The notes beneath the pieces are model-generated. The model worked only from the letters and a program-made list of their open reading frames with translations. It did not search any database and had not been told where the DNA came from. Both the position numbers and the translations under genes were made by a program. This document shows, one piece after another, positions 43,269-54,269 of a DNA stretch of 64,000 bases. The DNA lies in contig NZ_CP070352.1 in assembly GCF_016919405.1 (NCBI RefSeq), positions 1,054,001 through 1,118,000 on the forward strand, given 5' to 3'. Within the stretch, counting starts at the first letter, position 1; every line of letters begins with the position of its first letter. This DNA is from Ensifer sp. PDNC004. Its GTDB lineage: Bacteria; Pseudomonadota; Alphaproteobacteria; Rhizobiales; Rhizobiaceae.

Positions 43269-44546
43269 TTACTGGCTGCGGGCAACCAGGTCTTTGGCGA
43301 AGCCGTCGAGTTCGTCGAGGCCTTCCTTGATGTCGGTGCGCGTTCCGGTGATCAGCTCCTCGAGGATGATGCCCCAGCGGTCGCCAAGATCAGGCCATTG
43401 CGGGTTCTGCCAGAAGTTGACGGCCGTGACCTTGCCGGTATCGGCGAGCGCCTGACCGAGATCGGGGCCGTAGAGCTCGGCGAATTTCGGGCTGGTCATG
43501 ATGCTTGTGCGATTGAGTTCGCTGAACTGTCCGGCTTCGAGCCGCCGGGCCTCGTTTTCCTTCGAGGTCGCCCAAGCTACGAACAGACCGGCGCAGGCCT
43601 TGGAGGCCTCATCCTTGTTGGCCTTCATGCCGATCGCGAGACCATGGCCGTAGCCGCCGCCCGTCAACGGTGCCGGAGGCGGCAGGTAGCCGACCTTGCC
43701 GGCCACCTTCGAGGACTTCGGATCGATCGCCATGCCGACGAGCGGGGTGGATTCGATCAGCATCGCCACCTGGCCGGAGGTAAAAGCACCAACCGCCTCG
43801 TCCCAGCCGCCGGTCTGGCTGCCCGGTGCCGAGTACTTGAAGAGTTCGAGATAGGTCTCGGTCGCCTTGACCGCCTGTTCGCCGTCAAAGACCGGCGTCT
43901 TGCCGTCGAACCAGTTGCCGCCAAAGCCCTTGAAGAATGGCATCCAGCGCCAGACATTCGCGCCCGAGCCGCGCTGGCCGCGAAGGGCTGTGCCGTAGAT
44001 ACCCTGGTCGGGCTGATTGAGCTTCTTCACTGCGGCAACATATTCGTCGAGCGTCTTCGGCGGCGTAATGCCGGCCGCCTCAAGCAGGTCCTTGCGGTAG
44101 ACCATGAGGTCCCCGCCGCCAGTGACCGGCGCAAACCAGACCTTGCCGTCATAGGTCGCGACCTTCTGGCGGCCCGCATCGAAATCGGCGTAGTCGTAGT
44201 CGGCAGGATAATAGTCCATCAGCGGCGCGACCCAGCCGGCCGACGCAAATAGCGCCACATTTGCCTCGTCGATGTAATAGACGTTGTACTTGCCGATGGT
44301 CGAGGCGTCCGCCTTGGTCTTGGCGCGGCGGTCGTTTTCGTTGAGATAGTCGATCTCGAAGGATGCGCCGCCCGAGAGCTTCTCGAATTCGGACTTGTAG
44401 TCTTCGAGCAGCGTCAGGCCGTCGCGCGGCTGGGCGAGCACCTTGATCGTGCCGGAGCATTCGGCAGCGATCGCAACAGTCGTCAGGCCGGTGGAAAGAA
44501 GGCATGCGAAGGCGATGCTCGAAACGAGCGTTTTGGCTTTTTTCAT
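43269..44546 (-). CDS. Sugar/polyol ABC transporter substrate-binding protein
   Basis: Periplasmic protein, 425 residues, with a signal peptide cleaved near AIAA-ECSG; ATG 44546 follows GGAGG by ten bases. Cluster B (family 1) binding protein: KVLAQPRDGLTLLEDYKSEFEKLSG, then YYIDEANVALFASAGWVAPL and AGQFSELNRTSI. It is the first gene of a five-gene import operon that ends with the ATPase. Aromatic residues in the cleft (W/Y) fit a sugar or polyol. An AraC regulator lies just upstream. Confidence 0.9.
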   Translation of the reverse strand: MKKAKTLVSSIAFACLLSTGLTTVAIAAECSGTIKVLAQPRDGLTLLEDYKSEFEKLSGGASFEIDYLNENDRRAKTKADASTIGKYNVYYIDEANVALFASAGWVAPLMDYYPADYDYADFDAGRQKVATYDGKVWFAPVTGGGDLMVYRKDLLEAAGITPPKTLDEYVAAVKKLNQPDQGIYGTALRGQRGSGANVWRWMPFFKGFGGNWFDGKTPVFDGEQAVKATETYLELFKYSAPGSQTGGWDEAVGAFTSGQVAMLIESTPLVGMAIDPKSSKVAGKVGYLPPPAPLTGGGYGHGLAIGMKANKDEASKACAGLFVAWATSKENEARRLEAGQFSELNRTSIMTSPKFAELYGPDLGQALADTGKVTAVNFWQNPQWPDLGDRWGIILEELITGTRTDIKEGLDELDGFAKDLVARSQ

Positions 44547-44773
44547 TGTGAAAAGACCTCCCCAGGTCTGCGATGCGCGCCGGATACTCCTCAGATCCAG
44601 TGCGTTTTCCTCATAGCGAACCGTTTCGCTGGGTTCGATGATAGGCCTTACGCTCTGCCGAGCTAGCGTGCGCGATGCGGCGATTCTGTACTTTCTTGCA
44701 GAAAATTGCCACATGCCAGCCGTTTGCAGCGCAGCAAACGCAAGGATTCATCGCCTGGGTGGGTGAAACGCGC

Positions 44774-45706
44774 CTAAGAACGGGAAGTACGACGCTGGCC
44801 TGTCAGCCGCCTGTAGGCCGAAGGCGTCATCTTGTGCTGGCGCAGGAAGGTGCGGTTGAAATTGGAGATGTTGAGGTAGCCGACCTCGAAGCAGATGTCG
44901 GTGATCGGCATGTCGGTTTCGGCAAGCAGCTTACACGCCTGCCAGATGCGCAGCTTGTTGACGTGGTCGGTAAAGGTGTTGCCGGTATTCTTCTTGAAGA
45001 AACGGGAAAAGGCCGTTTCGCTCATGCCGGCCTGCCGGGCAAGATCGGCAAGATGAATGTCGGTGGCGATGTTCTCATAGATGAAGGCCAGAGCGCCGCG
45101 CAGCACGTCAAGCGATTGTTGGTCGAGTTCTGGCGCGAATTCCGGCGAGGAGAGCAACTCGTATTCCTCGGTGTTGACCAACAGATCGAGCAGCTGGATG
45201 AACAGCGAGAAGCGCGAGAGCCCTTTCAGGCTGCCCATACGTTCGATCAGATCGGCGCCCTTGGCGCGAGCTTCGCCATGAAACACCAGGCCGCGCTCGG
45301 CGCGGGCGAAGAAGGCCCCGAGCTCGGCAAATTCCGGTAGGGCGTCGGTGATCTCGCGCATCCTGTCGGGATGGAACTGGATGACGATGTCGCGCCCTTC
45401 GATGATCTCGTCCGGTTCGGTGACCGTCACCCAGTCATGCGGCAGGTTGCTGCCGATCACTGTCAGATAGCCGGGATCGAACTGGCCAATATGATCGCCG
45501 ACGAAGGCAAGGCCCGAGGCCTTGCGGATGAGATGGATTTCGATCTCCGGATGGAAGTTCCAGACGTTCCGTTCCCAGGGATAGTTGTCGAGACGCCATA
45601 GGAACGTCTCGTTGACGCCGGTGACGATGTGCTCGAAGGTCGGCGGGTTGGTCGCGAGCGAAGCGGGCTTTGCCGGCGCACGTTTTGAGCCTCGCGCCGT
45701 GCTCAT
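44774..45706 (-). CDS. AraC-family transcriptional regulator
   Basis: 310 residues. The N-terminal cupin-like effector domain covers about 25-180 (WNFHPEIEIHLIRKASGLAFVGDHIG). Two helix-turn-helices in the last 100 residues: LADLARQAGMSETAFSRFFKK and ITDICFEVGYLNISNFNRTF, then the closing MTPSAYRRLTG. It lies 227 bases upstream of the ABC operon in the same direction; regulation of that operon is the natural inference. The inducer is presumably the polyol or its ketose. Confidence 0.92.
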   Translation of the reverse strand: MSTARGSKRAPAKPASLATNPPTFEHIVTGVNETFLWRLDNYPWERNVWNFHPEIEIHLIRKASGLAFVGDHIGQFDPGYLTVIGSNLPHDWVTVTEPDEIIEGRDIVIQFHPDRMREITDALPEFAELGAFFARAERGLVFHGEARAKGADLIERMGSLKGLSRFSLFIQLLDLLVNTEEYELLSSPEFAPELDQQSLDVLRGALAFIYENIATDIHLADLARQAGMSETAFSRFFKKNTGNTFTDHVNKLRIWQACKLLAETDMPITDICFEVGYLNISNFNRTFLRQHKMTPSAYRRLTGQRRTSRS

Positions 45707-45802
45707 CGCCTGACCCTCCTTCGCGCCGTGTCGATCGGTCGTCTCCTTTGGAGAAGGAGCGGCTGCCTATTGCACCCAAGCCGCCCCGTTTTCCGGACTA
45801 TG

Positions 45803-47035
<1,233 letters not shown>

Positions 47036-47188
47036 GGGCGGGATCCAGTGCTGGTGAGCGTGCAACCGCTATACTCCCGCGTCACGATTCCTCAAACCGG
47101 ATTCGGTGGCGAAACGTCGAGGCTGTCGGCCCAGGCCTGTAATGTCCGGCGCTTGATGACGCGGCCCGCGTCGACATCTGAGCGCGCC

Positions 47189-48001
47189 TCAGTAAGACCC
47201 GCCCGACCGTTCCACCGTTCCGGCATCGCCTCTGATGCCTTTGAACTCCGCGGCCAGCTTGGAAGTCGCGCCGACCAGCAGGCTGACGTCATTGCCGACG
47301 GCGACGAAGGTGGCGCCGAGTTCGAGGTAGCGGCGGGCGAGCGCCTGGTCGGAGGTCAGAATGCCGGCCGCTTTCCCGTACGACTGGATGCGCACCAACG
47401 CCGCTTCTACGGCTTCCTGCACTTCCCGAGCGCCGGGCTTGCCGAGAAAGCCCATGTCAGCGGCAAGGTCGGCCGGGCCGATGAAGACACCGTCGACGCC
47501 GTCGGTGTTCGTGATCTCGTCGAGCGCGGCAAGGCCGGCCCGACTTTCGATCTGCACAAGTAGGCAGACCTCGTCGTTGGCGGTCTGCAGATAGTCCGGA
47601 ATGCGATTAAAGGCAGATGCCCGCGCAAGCGCGGCACCGACTCCGCGCACGCCATGGGGCGGATAACGCACGGCGCGCACCAGGGCGCGGGCCTGCTCGG
47701 CGCTTTCGACCATCGGGACCAGCAGCGTCTGCGCGCCGATGTCGAGGATCTGCTTGATTATCCAGGTCTCGCCGATCGGCGGGCGGACGATGGCATGACT
47801 TGGCGACGCGGCCAGCGCCTGGAGTTGCGCGGCCAGTAGCGGTACGTCGTTCGGGGCATGCTCGGCGTCGATAAGCAGCCAGTCGAAACCGGCACCGCCG
47901 CAGACTTCGGCGGCGTATGGATTGGCAAGCGCCAGCCAGAGGCCGATTTGCGGGCGATTCTCGGCAAGCGCCTGTTTGAACGGGTTGCGGGGAGCGGGCA
48001 T
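47189..48001 (-). CDS. hpaI: 4-hydroxy-2-oxoheptane-1,7-dioate aldolase
   Basis: Class II aldolase, 270 residues. It splits 4-hydroxy-2-oxoheptane-1,7-dioate to pyruvate and succinate semialdehyde, the last step of homoprotocatechuate meta-cleavage. Active-site pieces: DAEHAPND (His), IVRPPIG (Arg), LVQIESRAG (metal Glu) and [12 protein letters not shown] (metal Asp). It is the last gene of the hpa operon, 8 bases after hpaH. Confidence 0.92.
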   Translation of the reverse strand: MPAPRNPFKQALAENRPQIGLWLALANPYAAEVCGGAGFDWLLIDAEHAPNDVPLLAAQLQALAASPSHAIVRPPIGETWIIKQILDIGAQTLLVPMVESAEQARALVRAVRYPPHGVRGVGAALARASAFNRIPDYLQTANDEVCLLVQIESRAGLAALDEITNTDGVDGVFIGPADLAADMGFLGKPGAREVQEAVEAALVRIQSYGKAAGILTSDQALARRYLELGATFVAVGNDVSLLVGATSKLAAEFKGIRGDAGTVERSGGSY

Positions 48002-48009
48002 GGTCGATC

Positions 48010-48813
48010 CTATTCGAAGAAGCAGCTGACGGTGCCCGACGGACCGAAGTCGGCGACAATGGTATCGCCGTGGCGGGCCTCGATCGGGCGGATGAAGGAA
48101 CCGGCAAGCACGATCTGGCCGGCCTCGATGCGTTCGCCGTAAAGCGACAGGCGATTGGCGAGCCAGGCGATGCCGCGGGCCGGATGGTTGAGCACGCCGG
48201 CGCCGAGCCCGGTTTCTTCCACCTCGGCATTGCGCGAGACGATTGCGCCCATCCAGCGCATGTCGATCGCATCGGGCCGCATTTGCCGCCCGCCGAGAAC
48301 GATGCCGGCATTGGCGGCATTGTCCGAGATGGTATCGACGATGGTGCGGGCCTTCTTCGTTTCCGGATCGACGCGCAGGATGCGGGTGTCGAGGATTTCG
48401 AGCGCAGGGGTGACATAGTCCGTGGCGTTCAACACGTCGAAGACGGTGACGTTGGGGCCGACAAGCGGCGCCTTCATCACGAAGGCGATCTCGGCCTCGA
48501 TGCGTGGCTGGATGAAGCGGTTGCCGGGAATGCGCGCACCATCCTCGAACAGCATGTCGTCGAAAAGCACGCCGGAATCCGGGATGTCGATGTTCAGCGC
48601 ATATTGCATCGCCTTGGAGGTGAGACCGATCTTCCAGCCGATCACCCGGCGTCCCGCCGCGATCTTCTGCTTCACCCAGGCGGTCTGCACCGCATAGGCG
48701 TCGTCCATGGTCATGTCGGGGTGCTGGAGCGAGAGCAGTCCGGTCTGGACGCGCTCGCGTTCGGCGGTGTCGAGGGCGCTAGCTGCGGCCTCGATCTGGG
48801 ATTTGTCGAGCAT
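48010..48813 (-). CDS. hpaH: 2-oxo-hept-4-ene-1,7-dioate hydratase
   Basis: 267 residues, metal-dependent hydratase of the FAH-related fold, adding water to the enol/dienoate in the homoprotocatechuate pathway. Signatures: [13 protein letters not shown] (about 60-72), [12 protein letters not shown] and GIVLGGR. It lies between the aldolase (8 bases) and the FAH-family decarboxylase/isomerase (3 bases). Confidence 0.92.
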   Translation of the reverse strand: MLDKSQIEAAASALDTAERERVQTGLLSLQHPDMTMDDAYAVQTAWVKQKIAAGRRVIGWKIGLTSKAMQYALNIDIPDSGVLFDDMLFEDGARIPGNRFIQPRIEAEIAFVMKAPLVGPNVTVFDVLNATDYVTPALEILDTRILRVDPETKKARTIVDTISDNAANAGIVLGGRQMRPDAIDMRWMGAIVSRNAEVEETGLGAGVLNHPARGIAWLANRLSLYGERIEAGQIVLAGSFIRPIEARHGDTIVADFGPSGTVSCFFE

Positions 48814-48816
48814 CGA

Positions 48817-49686
48817 TCAGGCCTCGTCGGCAATGGGGTTGATGAGGGTGCCGATGCCCTCGGCCTCGACCTCGACGATGTCGCCGGGCTTCAGCCAGAT
48901 CGGCGGATCGAAACGGGCACCGGCGCCGGTCGGTGTGCCGGTGACGATAACGTCGCCGGGAACCAGCGTCGTGAAGGTCGAGACGTAGCTGATGATTTTG
49001 CGGAAGGAGAAGATCATCCGGCTGGTGCGATCCTGTTGGCGCACCTCGCCGTTCACCCGCGTTTCGAGCTTGATATCGGCAAGCTGGGCCTCGTCGGTGA
49101 AGGGCACCAGCCAGGGGCCGATCGACCCCGTGCGGTCGAAATTCTTGCCCTGGGTGACATTGAACTTGGCATGGCGAACCCAGTCGCGGATCGTGCCTTC
49201 GTTGCAGAGCGACAGTGCCGCGATATGGTCGAGTGCGCTCGACTCGGGAATGCGTCGACCGCCCTTGCCGATGACGATGACGATCTCGCCTTCATAATCG
49301 AACTGTGGGCTTTCCGGCGGGCGGATCAGCGGCTGGGCGTGCCCGGTGAAGGAGCGCGGAAAACGGATGAACAGCGAAGGATTGGAAGGTGCCGTCTGCC
49401 CGTCCTTGTACTCTTCGTTGCGGTCGGGGAAGTTGACGCCGACGCAGATGATCTTTTCCGGTGCCGGCACCGGGATTTCGTAGCGAACGTCCTTAAGCGA
49501 CAGGTCCGGCGACATTCCCACTGCGTCGTCGGCGAACCGGGCAAGGGCGCCCGCCTCGATCACTTCGCGCAGGGTCGGGAAGGTCGATCCGTAGCGTTTT
49601 GAGAGGTCGATCAGGCCGTTGCCGGAAACGAGACCGTAGCCCCGTCTGTCTCCGAGCGAAAAGGTGACGAAACGGGGAGGGGTCAT
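48817..49686 (-). CDS. hpaG: Fumarylacetoacetate hydrolase-family enzyme, HpaG-like decarboxylase/isomerase
   Basis: 289 residues, one FAH catalytic domain (about 75-285). It has CVGVNFPDR, FDYEGEIVIVIGKGG (metal Glu), QGKNFDRTGSIGPWLV and TGTPTGAGA. In the pathway it should decarboxylate 5-oxopent-3-ene-1,2,5-tricarboxylate; enterobacterial HpaG also isomerises and is a two-domain fusion, whereas this is a single domain. Its start overlaps the decarboxylase stop by four bases (ATGA). Assignment rests on context; a different FAH activity is possible. Confidence 0.82.
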   Translation of the reverse strand: MTPPRFVTFSLGDRRGYGLVSGNGLIDLSKRYGSTFPTLREVIEAGALARFADDAVGMSPDLSLKDVRYEIPVPAPEKIICVGVNFPDRNEEYKDGQTAPSNPSLFIRFPRSFTGHAQPLIRPPESPQFDYEGEIVIVIGKGGRRIPESSALDHIAALSLCNEGTIRDWVRHAKFNVTQGKNFDRTGSIGPWLVPFTDEAQLADIKLETRVNGEVRQQDRTSRMIFSFRKIISYVSTFTTLVPGDVIVTGTPTGAGARFDPPIWLKPGDIVEVEAEGIGTLINPIADEA

Positions 49687-51119
49687 CGGGAAGCCTTCGT
49701 CTTTTCGTGTTGTCCTTCGAGCGCTGCGGCGACCTCGGTAATGACGTCGAAGGCCACCTCGGCATCTTCCTCCATCATGTCGAACTGGCCGGCCTGGAAG
49801 CGGATTGCGACGTGGCCGTCGACGCGGGTCTGGGTCAGGTAGATGCGGCCGTCGTCGTTAATCGCGTTGACCAGCGCGATGTTATGGGCATCCGCATCGC
49901 CCTGGCTGCGATGACGGAACGAAAACAGCGACAGCATCGGCGGCGTGATGATCTCGAAATCCTTGTGGCTGCCCAACCGCTCCGCCAATTGTTCCGACCA
50001 ACGCACATGGTTGCGGATCATCGTCTGCAACCCGTCGAGTCCGTGGAAGCGCAGCAGGAACCAGAGTTTCAGCGCGCGGAAGCGCCGGCCGAGCGGGATC
50101 GTCCATTCGGAATAGTTGATGATGCCGTCGCGGCCATGGGTCTTCAGATATTCCGGCTGGATCGCGAGCGTTTTCACCAGATCGCCGGGACTGCGGATGA
50201 AATGCGCCGAGCAGTCGAACTGCGCACCCAGCCACTTGTGCGGATTGAAGACGACGGAATCCGCCGTCTCGACGCCGGTCCAGAGGTCGCGAAACTCTTC
50301 GCAGATCATCGCGGCCCCGGCCCAGGCGGCGTCGACATGGACGTAAAGACCGTGCGCATGCGCGACCCGCACGACCTCGGCGATGTCGTCACAGGCGCCC
50401 GTGCTGGTGCCGCCGGTGCAGGCAATCACGCCAGCCGGCAACAGGCCTGCCGCCTTGTCCTTGAGGATGGCGGCTTCCAGCGCGCCGGTGTCCATCGCGC
50501 GTCGTGGTCCCTTGGCCGGAATGCGCACGAGGTTTTCCTCGCCAATACCTGAAACCCAGATCGCCCGGTCGATCGAGGTGTGGACCTGGTCGGAGGAGTA
50601 GATGCGGAGCTGCTGCTGGCCGGAAAGTCCCTTCTTGTTGCCCTGCCAGCCGAGCGCCTTCTCGCGCATGACCAGCACGGCAGAGAGCGTCGCCGAGGAG
50701 GCGGAATCCTGGATCACGCCGGAAAAGCCTTCGGGCAGCCCGATCGCCTGGCGCAGCCAGTCGAGCACCTTGGTCTCAAGCTCGGTCGCTGCCGGCGAGG
50801 TCTGCCAGAGCATGCATTGCGCCGCCATGGCGGTGACCAGATATTCGGCGACGACAGAGACCGGCGCGGCATTTGCCGGGAAGTAGGCGAAGAAGCGCGG
50901 ATGCTGCCAATGGGTCATGCCGGGCAGGATGATCTTCTCGAAATCCTCGAAGATCGCCTCCATGTCCTCGCCCGTCTTCGGCGGCTGCGACGGGATCTGG
51001 GCGGCGATCGCGCCCGGTGCCGTCTGTGCCCGCACCGGCCGGTCGCGCAACGACGCGCGGTAGTCGGCGCCCCATTGCGCTGCCTTCAGCGACCATTCTC
51101 CGAAACTTTTCTGATCCAT
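49683..51119 (-). CDS. PLP-dependent aromatic-L-amino-acid decarboxylase
   Basis: 478 residues, group II decarboxylase fold. PLP Lys in VFNPHKWLGAQFDCS (about 293), Asp in HVDAAWAGAA, and GVIQDSASSATLSAVLVMRE. The length and motifs fit tyrosine/DOPA/tryptophan decarboxylases. It is embedded in the hpa operon between hpaD and hpaG and coupled to hpaG (ATGA). That suggests DOPA or tyrosine decarboxylation to dopamine or tyramine feeding the homoprotocatechuate route; no amine oxidase is nearby, so this is inference. Confidence 0.85.
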   Translation of the reverse strand: MDQKSFGEWSLKAAQWGADYRASLRDRPVRAQTAPGAIAAQIPSQPPKTGEDMEAIFEDFEKIILPGMTHWQHPRFFAYFPANAAPVSVVAEYLVTAMAAQCMLWQTSPAATELETKVLDWLRQAIGLPEGFSGVIQDSASSATLSAVLVMREKALGWQGNKKGLSGQQQLRIYSSDQVHTSIDRAIWVSGIGEENLVRIPAKGPRRAMDTGALEAAILKDKAAGLLPAGVIACTGGTSTGACDDIAEVVRVAHAHGLYVHVDAAWAGAAMICEEFRDLWTGVETADSVVFNPHKWLGAQFDCSAHFIRSPGDLVKTLAIQPEYLKTHGRDGIINYSEWTIPLGRRFRALKLWFLLRFHGLDGLQTMIRNHVRWSEQLAERLGSHKDFEIITPPMLSLFSFRHRSQGDADAHNIALVNAINDDGRIYLTQTRVDGHVAIRFQAGQFDMMEEDAEVAFDVITEVAAALEGQHEKTKASR

Positions 51120-51171
51120 GTGCGTCCTCCCGTCTGCTCTCTGGCTCTACCCGACCCTTATCTCCAAACCG

Positions 51172-52152
51172 TCAAGGCGCGACGATCGGCTGGGCTTTCA
51201 GGATCGAGTCGCGGATCTCGGCGCCGGCGAAGGCACTGCCTTCCTCGAACCAGGATTTTGGCGCCGGCGCGCCCCAGAGCGTCTGGCGCTGAGGGTCCTT
51301 CAGATCCCACTTGATTGGCTCGAGATCCGGGTCGACGGTTTGGTAATCCGAGCAATAGATCTCGATGCGGTGGCCATCAGGATCACGGACATAGAGGAAG
51401 AAGGCGTTGGAGATGCCGTGGCGGCCGGGGCCGCGCTCGATATTGGCAAGCCAGCCGGAGGTCGACATCAGGTCGAGCAGGTCGATGATGTTGAGCGGCG
51501 TCGGCACCCAGAAGGCGGTGTGGTGAAGGCGCGGACCGCGGCCGTTGGTAAAGGCGATGTCGTGCACGCCGCCCTTGCGATGGGTCCAGGCAGCCCAGAG
51601 ACGCCCCGTCTCCTCGTCGGCGGTGTATTCCGTCACCCGGAAGCCGATCTCGTTGTAGAAGGCGACAGCTTCGTCGACATTGGGCGAGAAGCAGTTGAAG
51701 TGGTCGATGCGGAGCGGCTTCACGCCGCGATAAAGGGCGTACTTCTGGTGGATTGGTGGCAGGCGGTCCATCTTCGAGTAGAACTCGAGCGGGATGCCCT
51801 GGGGGTCACGGGTGCGGAAAGTGCGCGCCTGATACGGGCGCTCGATCCACTCGACCGGCAGATCCTTGGTCTTAAAGAAATGCGCGGCCTTTTCGAGGTC
51901 CTCGTCGCCAAAAACCTTGAAGCCGAGGTCGCGTGCTTCTGCCGATGCCGCCTTCTTGAGGATGATGCAGTGGTGGCCGCGCTCCTCCATGGCCCGCAGA
52001 TAAATGGTGTCCGCCGTCTCGTCGGTGACCTGCAGGCCGAGCACGTCGACATAGAAGGCGCGGGACTTGGCGAGATCGGTGACGGCGAGCTCCACATGGC
52101 TCAGCCGCACGATGTTGAAGGGCGGGTGAAGGTTCGGTTTCGGCAAGGGCAT
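51172..52152 (-). CDS. hpaD: 3,4-dihydroxyphenylacetate (homoprotocatechuate) 2,3-dioxygenase
   Basis: Type I extradiol ring-cleavage dioxygenase with two VOC domains, 326 residues. Metal ligands: His in RIDHFNCF (about 150), His in RLHHTAFW (about 212), Glu in HRIEIYCSDYQ (about 264). It opens the ring of homoprotocatechuate to 5-carboxymethyl-2-hydroxymuconate semialdehyde. The enzyme resembles the Brevibacterium/Arthrobacter type more than the E. coli LigB-fold HpaD. It is upstream of the decarboxylase and downstream of hpaE. Confidence 0.93.
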   Translation of the reverse strand: MPLPKPNLHPPFNIVRLSHVELAVTDLAKSRAFYVDVLGLQVTDETADTIYLRAMEERGHHCIILKKAASAEARDLGFKVFGDEDLEKAAHFFKTKDLPVEWIERPYQARTFRTRDPQGIPLEFYSKMDRLPPIHQKYALYRGVKPLRIDHFNCFSPNVDEAVAFYNEIGFRVTEYTADEETGRLWAAWTHRKGGVHDIAFTNGRGPRLHHTAFWVPTPLNIIDLLDLMSTSGWLANIERGPGRHGISNAFFLYVRDPDGHRIEIYCSDYQTVDPDLEPIKWDLKDPQRQTLWGAPAPKSWFEEGSAFAGAEIRDSILKAQPIVAP

Positions 52153-52185
52153 TGATGTCTCCTCCAGAATATTCTGCCAGCGCGC

Positions 52186-53703
52186 TCAACCGCCGAGCTT
52201 GGCGATCGCATGCGCCGAGCTGGCAAAGGCGATGTTCTTGGTTTCCATGTAAAAGTCGAACGACCAGTCGCCGCCGTCGCGGCCAATACCCGAACTCTTG
52301 ACGCCGCCGAAGGGTGTCGGCAGGTGGCGCACGTTTTCCGAGTTTACCCAGATCATGCCCGCTTCGAGGTGGTCGGTGAAGCGGAAGGCGCGGGTGACGT
52401 CGGAGGTCCAGAGGTAACCGGTCAGGCCGTATTGTGTGTCGTTGGCGAGCGACAGTGCCTCCGCCTCGTCCTTGAAGGGGATGGCGGTCAGCACCGGCCC
52501 AAAAATTTCTTCCTGGGCGATGCGCATGCCGTTGTTGGCGCCGGTAAAGAGCGTCGGGGTGACGTAGCAGCCACCGCCAGGGCCTTGGAATTTCTCGCCA
52601 CCCGCAGCAACAGTCGCCCCTTCCTCGCGGCCGATGCGGATGTAGTCGAGCACCTTCTTCTCGTGCACAGGGTGAATGAGCGGGCCGACCACGGTCTCGG
52701 GGTCGAGCGGATGACCGACCTTGATGCGCTTGGCTTTTTCGGCAACCAGTGCGGTGAAGCGATCGTAGATGCTGTCTTCGACGAGGAGCCGCGAAGACGA
52801 GGTGCAGCGTTCGCCGTTCAGCGAATAGATCATGAAGACGGCGGCGTCGGCGGCGCGTTCGAGATCGGCATCGGCAAAGACGATGACAGGGTTTTTGCCG
52901 CCAAGTTCGAAATGCACGCGCTTCAGCGTGTCGGCACCCTGCCGCATGATCATCGAGCCGGTGCGGCTTTCGCCGACGAAGCCGATCGCCTTGATATCCG
53001 GATGTTCGGTGAGCGCCCGGCCGGCATCTTCACCGAAGCCGTTGACGAGGTTCCAGACACCCTTCGGCAGGCCCGCTTCCTCGGCGATCTCCACCAGCAG
53101 CCGCGCCGTCAGCGGTGAGAATTCGGCCGGCTTGTGCACGACCGTGCAGCCGGCGGCGAGCGCCGGGGCGATCTTCCAGGTCGACAGCATGAAAGGTGTG
53201 TTCCACGGGGTGATGATGCCGACCGGGCCGATCGGCACGCGCGTCGTCATGTTGATCTGGTTTCCGCCGCGCAGCACCTTGCCGTCGCGCGCCTCCGGCG
53301 CCCGGTCGGCAAAGAAGCGGAAGTTTTCCGCACCGCGCAGCGCCGCCTTGGCCATGAACTTCAGCGACTGTCCGGTATCCATGCACTCGACGAAAGCGAT
53401 CTCCTCGGCGCGGGCGACGATCGCGTCGGCGATTTTGTGCAGGAGCTTCTTGCGCGTCTCGCCGGGCATCGCGGCCCATTCGGCGAAGGCCGCTTTCGCA
53501 GCCTTGGCGGCGCGGTCGATATCGGCTGCCTTGCCACGCGCGATCTTTGCCAGCGGCTTCAAGTCGACAGGCGAGATTGTCTCGAAGGTCTCGCCATCGA
53601 GCGAAGGGATTGCCTCGCCGTTGATGTGGTTGAGCACGCCGTCGCTTTTGAAGCGGGCAAGGTAGCGTTCCGCCTTGGCGAGATTTTCGTCGAGCTTGGA
53701 CAT
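52186..53703 (-). CDS. hpaE: 5-carboxymethyl-2-hydroxymuconate semialdehyde dehydrogenase
   Basis: NAD-dependent aldehyde dehydrogenase, 505 residues. Catalytic Glu in VHFELGGKNP (about 275), Cys in NGERCTSSSRLLVED (about 308), Asn in TPWNTPFMLSTWK. It oxidises the semialdehyde produced by hpaD. The N-terminal extension (AKAERYLARFKSDG) is typical of HpaE. It follows hpaF after a 65-base gap. Confidence 0.94.
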   Translation of the reverse strand: MSKLDENLAKAERYLARFKSDGVLNHINGEAIPSLDGETFETISPVDLKPLAKIARGKAADIDRAAKAAKAAFAEWAAMPGETRKKLLHKIADAIVARAEEIAFVECMDTGQSLKFMAKAALRGAENFRFFADRAPEARDGKVLRGGNQINMTTRVPIGPVGIITPWNTPFMLSTWKIAPALAAGCTVVHKPAEFSPLTARLLVEIAEEAGLPKGVWNLVNGFGEDAGRALTEHPDIKAIGFVGESRTGSMIMRQGADTLKRVHFELGGKNPVIVFADADLERAADAAVFMIYSLNGERCTSSSRLLVEDSIYDRFTALVAEKAKRIKVGHPLDPETVVGPLIHPVHEKKVLDYIRIGREEGATVAAGGEKFQGPGGGCYVTPTLFTGANNGMRIAQEEIFGPVLTAIPFKDEAEALSLANDTQYGLTGYLWTSDVTRAFRFTDHLEAGMIWVNSENVRHLPTPFGGVKSSGIGRDGGDWSFDFYMETKNIAFASSAHAIAKLGG

Positions 53704-53768
53704 GGTGTTCTCCGATGCTGGCGCAGACCTTCGCCGCGCACTGCCGTGTTTTTGTGGGAGGGCCGCGC

Positions 53769-54161
53769 TCAGCCTTTGGAGGCGCGCAGCCTGGGGTGAA
53801 TGGCGTTCTTCTTCCAGCTCAGATCCGGGTCGATCTCACGGATTTCGAGGCTGAGGGCGAAGTGCGGCGTGGCGAAAAGCGTGGAAAGTTCGTCGCTCAC
53901 GGCCTTGAAGATCGCTTCGCCGGTCGCCTTCTTCTCAGCTTCCGTACGCCCGCGGCCGATGCGGAGGGACATGTCGATGAAGCCGTTCTCGGGCAGAAGA
54001 TCGGCGATCGCGTAGTCGAGGCTCCGGATCGTGCGCACCCTGACCGCACCGAGCTCGAAAAGGCCGGTGCTGAGGATCGTCCTGTGAACGGTCCGGCAAA
54101 GCCGGGCAAAGTCGACCTTGGTGTCGAGATTGCCGGAATATTCGATTGTCAGGTGCGGCAT
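53769..54161 (-). CDS. hpaF: 5-carboxymethyl-2-hydroxymuconate delta-isomerase
   Basis: 130 residues, tautomerase superfamily trimer, with the catalytic Pro directly after Met (MPHLTIEYS). It has the ENGFIDMSLRIGRGRT segment of the family. It interconverts the muconate tautomers in the homoprotocatechuate pathway. It is the first gene of the hpa operon and is divergent from hpaR. Confidence 0.92.
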   Translation of the reverse strand: MPHLTIEYSGNLDTKVDFARLCRTVHRTILSTGLFELGAVRVRTIRSLDYAIADLLPENGFIDMSLRIGRGRTEAEKKATGEAIFKAVSDELSTLFATPHFALSLEIREIDPDLSWKKNAIHPRLRASKG

Positions 54162-54178
54162 CTTTCCTCCCGATGCGC

Positions 54179-54211
54179 CATGATTTAATTAACACGTTAA
54201 TGAAATTGGCG
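54179..54211. promoter_or_regulatory. HpaR-type operator in the hpaF / hpaR divergent promoter
   Basis: ATTAAC-AC-GTTAAT at 54188-54201, extended by TTT/AAA flanks (54184-54205) with one mismatch in ten. The AT-rich dyad sits between the divergent hpaF and hpaR starts, as expected for a MarR-type repressor. Aromatic ligands would relieve repression. Confidence 0.7.
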
Positions 54212-54269
54212 ACCGTGTCAAGTAACTCTCTTTCAGCACTTGTGGCTGACAATTGCGGAATGACGGAAA

